A program made the translations under genes and the position numbers. The notes beneath the pieces are model-generated. The model worked only from the letters and a program-made list of their open reading frames with translations, made no database searches and was not told the origin of the DNA. Of a stretch of DNA of 64,000 nt, positions 57,801 to 64,000 are shown one piece after another (the first letter of the stretch is position 1; each line of letters starts with the position of its first letter). The stretch covers positions 34,176,698 through 34,240,697 of the forward strand of contig OW121855.1 in the NCBI GenBank assembly GCA_933228895.1, given 5' to 3'. Origin of the DNA: Platycnemis pennipes (taxonomy: Eukaryota > Arthropoda > Insecta > Odonata > Platycnemididae).

Positions 57801-58474
57801 AAACCAGTTAAGAGCCGGAAATATAAATGGGATGACGTTGTCAAATATTTAAGGATTTTACGTGGCCGTGACATGTGCCGGAAATTGCCGTGTGACTTAA
57901 TGGCATACCATATATTAGATCATGAATTTTAAACCCAGAACCACACTTTTAGTGAAAAGTATGTTTTGAAAGAATTAGCGGTTAGCTCTCAAGTATAATG
58001 CAGTAGTTGCTGATGAATTGGCCTACAAGTAAACAATTTTTCCTGTTATATAAGTGGTGATTATGCTTCAAAAATTGGAAATACCTTAAAATTAAGTTTT
58101 TGATATACATATATGAAATATCATATTTAATTAACCATCAATAAAAATTGAATGTTAATTCCACTAATTTAATTAAAGAAGAAGGTGTTATACGGTGACG
58201 TTCATCAGAAAACCTAAGAATTATCTCTCCCGCCATTATTTTCCAGTAGAATATGAAATATCAGATGCGATACCCAATACGATGCTACCAAACATGCATC
58301 AGAGTTCTTACCCTTCTTCTGTTAACTTCTTATCTCGTAGTCCTCTTAATTTCAAGTAAGAAACAAAAGTATAATGCGTTTGAATCACTCCTTTTGGGGT
58401 ACCAGTACTTCCGCTTGTGTTGATAATCACCGCAGCATCTTCTTTTGGATCAATTTTCACATCCTTCGGGAAAG
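51697..58474 (-). CDS. AMP-binding acyl-CoA synthetase / 4CL-luciferase-like enzyme, copy C (exons 5-13 visible)
   Basis: Third paralogue, 5' part not seen. Visible exons: 58312-58474, 57122-57272, 56829-56999, 55143-55263, 54918-54964, 54371-54478, 53931-54056, 53197-53362, 51697-51830; together 1187 bases, open throughout (394 codons plus TGA). Motifs: A3 SGSTGTPKG, A5 VYGISE, A7 WYDTGD (the canonical TGD, unlike A and B), A8 DREKFTFK, A10 GGGKLDRP. The C-terminus ends ELSSSS. Exon 5 is one codon longer than in A and B (EDAAVIIN, THYTFVSYLKLRGL). It is the most diverged copy and keeps the ancestral-looking A7, so it may be closest to the founder. No copy of exons 1-4 was found in 58475-64000; they may lie beyond the edge or be lost. 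Confidence 0.88.
51831..53196. other. Copy C intron 12, no embedded gene
   Basis: 1.4 kb of noncoding sequence. A short patch near 52490 (ATGGCGCAAATGTCAGAATC) recalls the SINE-1 tail. Nothing else recognised. Confidence 0.45.
53197..53362 (-). CDS. Copy C exon 12
   Basis: VSPSEVEAIILKHPAVVSAA and VPDPEKTSIAKAYVVLKPGC; 166 bases. Confidence 0.94.
53931..54056 (-). CDS. Copy C exon 11 (motifs A7, A8)
   Basis: DENGWYDTGDIVYFDEEDYL and VVDREKFTFKCHAHW. TGD is canonical. AAG acceptor. Confidence 0.93.
54371..54478 (-). CDS. Copy C exon 10
   Basis: VVDTTTGRSLGRNKKGKLLV and HMMKGYISDCDKK; 108 bases. Confidence 0.93.
54918..54964 (-). CDS. Copy C exon 9
   Basis: DNYMSSGLLEPVVTAK; 47 bases. Confidence 0.9.
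55143..55263 (-). CDS. Copy C exon 8 (motif A5)
   Basis: VYGISETLLIAASHLHVPSS, then VDRVAGAKFNTLDG; 121 bases. Confidence 0.92.
55430..55688 (-). mobile_element. SINE-2, tRNA-derived (copy C intron 7)
   Basis: The minus-strand head is tRNA-like (GGTGGCCTAGTGGAAGCGC A-box region and GGTTTTAATCCC B-box region). Flanked by an 11-bp near-perfect target duplication (TCAAAATCATA at 55419-55429, TCAAAAGCATA at 55689-55699). Tail in the AACCGAAGGTTATTTTTT region. Confidence 0.83.
56440..56640. mobile_element. Inverted pair of SINE-5 tRNA-like heads (copy C intron 7)
   Basis: The right copy (about 56550-56625, plus) has an A box (TAGCTTTAATGGTAGAGCAC) and a B box (GTTCGACTCC) followed by GCGAATGATTTTTTCTC. 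The left copy (about 56445-56485, minus) is the complement of the same tail and B-box region. A related head lies at 60836-60915. Confidence 0.7.
56829..56999 (-). CDS. Copy C exon 7
   Basis: PESVFLHPYAVHAFLQLPEI and LKIIQSSGSVLNYATARALE. SSG replaces the SGG seen in A and B. Confidence 0.92.
57122..57272 (-). CDS. Copy C exon 6
   Basis: KTGTSLMAAVGNFYASLYAV and FMKNLIKYK; acceptor AATTAG, donor GTCAGT; 151 bases. Confidence 0.9.
58312..58474 (-). CDS. Copy C exon 5 (motif A3)
   Basis: FPKDVKIDPKEDAAVIINTS followed by GSTGTPKGVIQTHYTF; acceptor TTTCCAG, donor GTAAGA in phase 2; 163 bases. Confidence 0.93.
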
Positions 58475-58584
58475 CTGGAAAGCAAAATATTTAGGCATGG
58501 AGAGCTAGTAGTAGTGGCTATTCGGCAGAGGTGACCGACAGCAAATAGAATTTTCGCCTTATTAGGAAAGCTGGGTAATGGCTA

Positions 58585-58705
58585 GAGGTAGGAATTTTTT
58601 AGGGGGCGGAGGAAGGGTGGAGAGAAACTCAGCGTCAGCATTAGCGTACTCTGAAGTCAGCCAAGGGATCACGTTCGAACTTCCAACACGACGGACGGGC
58701 TACTG
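58585..58705 (-). mobile_element. SINE-1 3' half, minus orientation
   Basis: The complement of the GACGTTAAG-to-CCCTTCCTCC part of SINE-1, beginning about 110 bases upstream of copy C exon 5. Confidence 0.65.
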
Positions 58706-58864
58706 AAGGGCACTGCGCGTTTGTTTTGATATTGACAACAGTTTCACGTGGAATTTCATCCGCCGTCTTTGAATCACCGATAAAATAATGACGATGACAC
58801 CATAATTTGAAATTTAGCACATCAGCTCCGAAACTTACGATTTAATATTTCGTGAGTGAGTAAG

Positions 58865-59430
58865 TCGGATCGGTGTAGTGGTTAGGGAACTGGCTTGTCG
58901 CTACAAGAGCCTTTGTTTGAAGCTCGGCAGTGGAAGATATATTTCATTGTAATGTAAGATTTGGTGTTTTCCCGATGCATGCATTTCATTCGTAAGGCTG
59001 CTTCTATTTGAGTACATTGTAGAAAGCATTCGAGATTAGAACACCGACCGTCGGATGTGACGTTGAACCGTGGTCCCCTTGGTAGGTTGTATTATTTTGC
59101 ATTTGTCGAACTGAAGAGTTTCAAAATGTCCTTTTTTCTTCACGGATATGAATATCATAGGTAATTGCATGTTGGTATAAAGACTTTAAAGCTAACCCAA
59201 CTAACAACATCAAATTACATGCTTTCTTTGCTATTTTTATCTTTTTTAAATTGTGAAGTTTAGACTAGTATATTATTGCTGGTACTTTTTTTATGAATGA
59301 TATGTAATGCATGTTTAGTGTGAATTCACCTTCTACCACACACCTTTATGGTGGTTTGCAGGGTATTATGTAGATGTAGAAGTATTAAGAGTAGGCCAAT
59401 GACGGTCAGGGTTTCTCTCCACCCTTCCTC
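58865..59430 (+). mobile_element. SINE-1 interrupted by a 300-bp insertion
   Basis: The head (GATCGGTGTAGTGGTTAGGG) and middle (CCGTCGGATGTGACGTTGAA) run to about 59094. The tail resumes at about 59394 with AAGAGTAGGCCAATG and GTTTCTCTCCACCCTTCCTC. The intervening 300 bp is AT-rich and ends GGTATTATGTAGATGTAGAA. Confidence 0.75.
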
Positions 59431-59818
59431 CTCGCCCTTCCATATCCATCCATGTACCTTTTTTCCCGGTCTGAAGTACCTGTAAGTTCAGGTATAGACT
59501 TGAAAATACAGATTATGAGAAGATATTTAAAGCAGACTAATGTAAGCATTGCTGCAAGCTCTCTGCCGAATCAATGTTTGCGGGAGATTCCCTGATTTTC
59601 GGAAGAAGTTACTAAACTTATTGAAGAGAAAATAAAATACAAGAGCGTGAAATCCGTTGGAACACTATTTTATTGCAAACATTAAGGAATAAATAAACCG
59701 TAAAGCAAGGTAGTAGAGAAATCTAGGTGTAAAATTTGTGCAAATACGTACTGCAATAAAACATCGAACTTCTAAAGGTGGTAGCCTACTATAATTATCA
59801 ATTATGTCAGTAATCACA

Positions 59819-59945
59819 TAAATTGCCATGCAAAAAAAGTCACCTGGACCGGGAATCGAACCAGGGACCTTTGGCTTTCCGGGCCACTGCGCAGACCACT
59901 ACGCTACCCAGGTTCCCTAATTAGCATGGCAATTCTACCGACCTT
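59819..59945 (-). mobile_element. SINE-4 head (tRNA-like), first copy
   Basis: Read on the minus strand: an A box (TAGCGTAGTGG), a B box (GGTTCGATTCC) and matching outer stems CCTGG/CCAGG. It looks like a degenerate tRNA with an extended tail, so a SINE head, not a working tRNA gene. Confidence 0.75.
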
Positions 59946-60067
59946 CAGGTACTAGATGTTGAGCCCTCGCGGTCCATCAAGGATGGCAACGCAAGGGAGA
60001 CAGGGCTTCAAGGAAGCCACTACCAAAGGTGAACCCCATCCAGCGCTAAAGCCGCGCTTGGCGGTAA

Positions 60068-60340
60068 ATGTAGGAAATATCAATCCTGCCGCGTGAACGG
60101 CGGTGAAATTCACATAAATTGCCATGCGAAAAAATTCACCTGGACCGGGAATCGAATCACGGACGTTTGGCTTTCCGGGCCAAGGTTCCGGGTGCCGGGT
60201 TCCGGTAGCGTAGTGGTCTGCGCAGTGGCCCGGAAAGCCAAAGGTCCGTGGTTCGATTCCCGGTCCAGGTGAATTTTTTCGCATGGCAATTTATGTGAAT
60301 TTCACCGCCGTTCACGCGGCAGGATTGATATTTCCTACAT
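60068..60340. repeat. Large palindrome made of two SINE-4 copies
   Basis: Arms 60068-60181 and 60227-60340 (114 bp each) are about 97% complementary, with a 45-bp spacer that carries the tRNA-like A box (TAGCGTAGTGGTCTGCGCAG). Each arm holds a B box and the GCATGGCAATTTATGTGAAT tail. Confidence 0.88.
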
Positions 60341-60399
60341 GTCAGTAATCACTTTAAGAAGCACGGTGTTACATTTGGTGGCATATTTTTGGAGTTATC

Positions 60400-60786
60400 A
60401 TGGAAAAATATTCAATATTCGGCAGTTCGTCTAACATCTTGTTCCTTTCAAGTCTCTGTAAAGCCGCGGGGGATAAGGACGTTTTGGTAGGTTTCGTAAA
60501 CATTAGTGCATACCTGTCGTGCTTTTTGGAGATGCATACCCCCTGCCGTACTCTCGAAGTGGCTTACAGAGTAGTTAATCGAGTCCCGATCAAGTTCAAT
60601 GGTTTTTTTCTTTGTGTAAATTCTTTAGTTGTGAATATTGTGAAGTTGTTAATGGGTAACTCCATAAATGTTTATGCGGCTAGTTCTCAATCATTGAGTT
60701 TGTATAAAGTGAGCGTCTTAGAGTTTAAATTTGGCCTCTTGGGCGGAGGTGCATTAAACGCTATTTACTGCTGGTCCGTATATTAG
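60400..60786 (+). CDS. Unrecognised 128-codon open frame
   Basis: Starts MEKYSIFGSSSNILFLSSLC. It has hydrophobic stretches (such as FLCVNSLVVNIVKLL) but no motif I recognise and no visible splice partners. Among the longer uninterrupted frames here, but in a SINE-rich area and possibly chance or part of an unrecognised repeat. Confidence 0.2.
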   Translation: MEKYSIFGSSSNILFLSSLCKAAGDKDVLVGFVNISAYLSCFLEMHTPCRTLEVAYRVVNRVPIKFNGFFLCVNSLVVNIVKLLMGNSINVYAASSQSLSLYKVSVLEFKFGLLGGGALNAIYCWSVY

Positions 60787-60835
60787 TTCATCTAGCGTCC
60801 TACTAAAATCCTTCGGGAAAACGGATGCACGCCTT

Positions 60836-60925
60836 AGTAGCTTAACAGGTTGAAGCACCTGGCCGGAAATCGGGTAGCTCCGGTTCGAGTCCCGGTCAAT
60901 GTGAACGATTTTTCTCTGTGAACAT
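60836..60925 (+). mobile_element. SINE-5 head
   Basis: An A box (TAGCTTAACAGG), CACCTGGCCGGAAATC, a B box (GGTTCGAGTCC) and the CGATTTTTCTCTGTGAACAT tail; same family as 56550-56625. Confidence 0.72.
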
Positions 60926-60972
60926 GTTACTATTTTGCATATCACCGGGTAATATACCGTCAGGGTTTTCAC

Positions 60973-62600
60973 GGCTTGTTTGCAATCCTTGAATTTAATT
61001 GTAAAAATCCCAGTGAGAAGGAATTCGAGGGAGAAAATGATTCGAGAAGGTTGATATATCAGAAATGCACGAAGAAGATAGGGATCTCGGAATAAATGGA
61101 GTTCCCGGAAACGATGATGTTTTGCAGTGCTTTTGTGGAAGCGAAGGTAGTGAATAAACTACATCGAAATCATCTCTAACATGTACTCAACTGGATAGAA
61201 TCCGAAGGACTTCTATTAAAACACTATTCATTTGCCAAATAAATGGAAGGCCAATATTATGAACATTTAAGTTCCATGAGCGTGACGACACATACCTTCA
61301 AGGTATTGTCTAGGGTCATATGTAAAAAAATTAGAGGAGTTCCTGGATGAATATCGATATATAATATGATAAAAATAGTATTTGGTAAAAGTAATGGTAC
61401 AAGGGATGATATTTTGATGTTTAGGCTGCTCGTATGGAAAGGAATAGAGAAGAACCTCCTAGAAAGCTCTGAGTACCTTTTGAAGATTAATTCAGCGAAT
61501 CGCAGGGAATAGTGACGTTTCAAAAAACCTGTTTGTATCACAGTTCACGTCTATCGAGGGTAATGAGCGATTTCATGTGTTACATTTCCATCGTAATTTC
61601 CAGGCGCGAGACGTTAAATAGACAATTTAGATTGTTTTCGTAGTATTTTATTGCTTCTTTAGAGAGGGATAGCTTCCATTATAGCTAGGTGCGTCGTATG
61701 ATTCATCTACCTATTGTGGACCGTAGTAAAGAAAAGCCTTAACTGTGGGTTTTGATTGTGAACAGATAAAGACAGTAACAACATCTGAAATATACCAATG
61801 CCTATTCTAGTAACTTTACTTTATTTACTCGCCATTACATAAACATCAGGTTCAATGATGGTAAAGATATTATTTTACCTTCTTTTCATTATTCTTCAAA
61901 ATCCCTATCGGGTAAATTTCTATGGACTGTGTTGCTGCGATTACTTCGTAATACCTACGCTCAGTTTCGTGAACCTGGTGACATTTTGATAGCTCAATAT
62001 ATAATTTTCAAAAACGGATACTGCTCTAAAATTTGAACGGGCTTGTTTCCACTTTTAAATTTTCCTTTGTTCACCTTTCTCCCTTTGATTCACATTTATT
62101 ATACCAGAAATGCAAAAGCGTCTAATTTCGGATTCGCTTGGACATTCGTTGAAAGGTGTGACTTATGAATTAGTGAACGCCTGCACTCCTGTCTCATACT
62201 ATTATAAGCATCAACATTTAACCCTGAGATCTGCCGGAAAGCTGTGTGACAGGGGGTGGTAGTTCTTCAGCCATGAAGAAGAATGTTAGCAGTTAAAAAA
62301 AATTGCTGATTAATAATCTACAATCCCATTCACGGCGAGAGCATGTGGCAGGGGGTGAAGATCACCAAACATGCACTATTTACATACGACTAAAGAGCTA
62401 CAAAGCCACCGCTACTGCAAGGAAACATTTATGAAGTATTATGTGTAATGCGTTAAAAAGAATTTTGCCTTATTTGCATTGTAGTGATGTATTGTGCGCG
62501 GATTAGTGAGTTCTTGTATGCTCGGTCTAATCTCTCTTAATTTGTTGCTCTTGTCTGTCCTGCTTAAGTAGTGTGGAGTTAGAAATATGCCTGAAGTGCA
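60973..62600. other. AT-rich stretch, no gene recognised
   Basis: A 94-codon minus-strand frame at 61257-61541 has no motif. I found none of the missing exons 1-4 of copy C here. Confidence 0.45.
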
Positions 62601-62639
62601 GATTCGAATTCGTTTGTTTTGAAATTTTCATGTAACTTT

Positions 62640-62850
62640 TATCAGGTGAACAATCTTCTACTCTTTAGGGTATCCCAACCAAGCTCTCCCAATAGCTGAG
62701 TGAGACTTTCTCTAAGTTCATAGGTGTTTGTTAGAAACCCGCTGCTTTCCTTTGTATCTTATTTAGTTCCCGAATCAAATATTCCTTCATTGAATCCCAA
62801 ATTGTTGATGCATATTCCACATGAGGCCTTACAAGGACGGCATTATTTCT
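62640..62850 (-). mobile_element. Non-LTR retrotransposon scrap
   Basis: The minus-strand reading VRPHVEYASTIWDSMKEYLI then RELNKIQRKAAGF matches the same region as the LINE at 48903-49140, broken by stops further on. Confidence 0.78.
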
Positions 62851-62950
62851 TTTGCTTTTCCTCTTTAATTTTTTCCACGATTCGTTTTGCTGAATTCCAA
62901 TCTATTCAGCGCTGTGCCACAAAAAATTCGAATATGACTTCCTCATAATA

Positions 62951-63790
62951 GACATCAAGTAATAGTTATGCCCTGATATTTTATTTCACTTCCTGCTCTT
63001 ATGTCTACTCCGCCCGCATTATAATTTTGTAGCTATTTTATCTTTATCTGCTAGAAGTGTATTACGGTGCATTTTTTTAGATTTGCTTATCACCCCCGGT
63101 CTTGACATCAAGAATTAATACGATTAAGATCGGTCGTGAGAGACTTTTTGTACGTTGTTTTACTTAGGTATATCTCGATAGGCGACCGAATCATCAGTTA
63201 ATCATCTTCATATGAGACAGGAGTAAAACGCTCTTGAAAGATCAAGAAAATTTATTAAACTTTCAAAGGAAAAGTTTGGACTGCCTGCGGGCAATGTCTT
63301 TCATTGTTAATATTACAGCACTTCTTTTCCATCCATATTCCTCGAGGTGCGTAAATACTTAGCAACAAAAGATATTGTTTGAATATAGAAATTTATAATT
63401 TCCAGCCTTAATAAGGAGGGTTGTGTAATTGCATGGCGATTTAGGCTAGGGATAGAATAGGGCTGACTTGACTGGTATAAAGACCAGTTAGGTTTAGGTG
63501 GAGGAGAATAAGAAATCTTTTGGAGATATTCCAAGTGTGAAAAGACTCACTTAAGGAGAGAGTGCGTGTAGGAAGAAACGATGCTGCTGAAGGCGTCATT
63601 GTAAAAGAATGCTTGCTGAGAAAGATGCATCAAGTAGCATGCAACTTGGCATCGCTAGTCGTTCCTAAAATACGAGCTCAACTAGGAGGAAGAATAACTA
63701 ATACGGAATTAAATTAATTCTCGACGGTGAGAAGCGGTTTATGTTTTAAGCAGTCAAAGATCGGATGTCAATGGAACAGGTTCGGGTTAT
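62951..63790. other. No gene recognised
   Basis: A 73-codon minus-strand frame at 63313-63534 has no motif. Nothing else seen. Confidence 0.4.
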
Positions 63791-63794
63791 TATG

Positions 63795-64000
63795 CTGGTG
63801 TGACTACCGACTTCCCATCCAGAGTACCCAGCTTCATGTACCAGCAACGGTACATTTTTATTGGAATCCTGGTCGTGTGGAGAACATTTCTAGTTTAGTA
63901 TTCCGCCTATCGGATGGGTTGGTGACGCGTAGACCCATTTCTACCTTTTGTTTAGAGTGCGCCAAAGTCGGTGTCGGGTTTGTCTTCAACCTTCCTCCTC
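63795..64000 (+). mobile_element. Degenerate SINE-1, cut by the window edge
   Basis: CTATCGGATGGG and GTCGGTGTCGGGTTTGTCTT followed by CCTTCCTCC match the SINE-1 body; the head has decayed. Confidence 0.6.

Noticed and set aside
59867..59912. Functional tRNA gene
   Set aside because: The A and B boxes and the outer stem are present, but the arm spacing and attached tail fit a tRNA-derived SINE, and near-identical copies recur within 500 bp.
60836..60915. tRNA-Lys/Arg-like gene
   Set aside because: It cannot be folded into a proper cloverleaf by eye and shares its tail with the 56550-56625 repeat; called a SINE head.

Overview
The window is nuclear DNA of an animal, most likely an insect. 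It is AT-rich, its genes are split by GT-AG introns, and it is loaded with tRNA-derived SINEs, broken non-LTR retrotransposons, a hAT element, Helitron remnants and MITEs. The species cannot be named from the sequence alone.

The only genes I can support form a head-to-tail array of three closely related genes, all on the minus strand. They encode adenylate-forming enzymes of the AMP-binding family (4-coumarate-CoA-ligase-like / firefly-luciferase-like acyl-CoA synthetases). Copy A occupies about 8.17-24.97 kb and copy B about 32.02-44.81 kb. Each can be assembled into 13 coding exons whose lengths and phases fit exactly (591 and 592 residues). Copy C occupies 51.70-58.47 kb and shows only exons 5-13 (394 codons plus stop). 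Its first four exons are not visible in the 5.5 kb left before the window edge. Exon sizes and phases are nearly the same in all three copies. The P-loop-like AMP-binding motif (SGSTGTPKG) and the C-terminal catalytic lysine region (GGKLDRP) are intact in all three, so they look like functional paralogues.

Layout: 1-3133, no gene recognised; 3142-5959, a degenerate hAT element with a perfect 8-bp target duplication; 5968-8022, no gene recognised, with simple repeats and a SINE tail; 8168-25102, copy A; 25103-31900, intergenic with a Helitron helicase relic and SINE pieces; 32017-44942, copy B; 44943-51696, intergenic with the paralogous Helitron relic and a 1.3-kb inverted-repeat element; 51697-58474, copy C; 58475-64000, a dense SINE field with a large palindrome, one 128-codon open frame of unknown meaning and a LINE scrap.

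Because A and B are paralogues with alignable introns, each serves as the empty-site control for insertions in the other. Some mobile elements are shared and so predate the duplication: a SINE in intron 4, a LINE scrap in intron 5, and the upstream Helitron relic with a common in-frame stop. Others are private: a TTAA MITE, a hairpin MITE, a 5'-truncated LINE and a SINE. A short segment of intron 4 is inverted between A and B. These relations, together with the tandem enzyme array itself, are the most interesting content. I found no CRISPR array and no convincing functional tRNA or rRNA gene.
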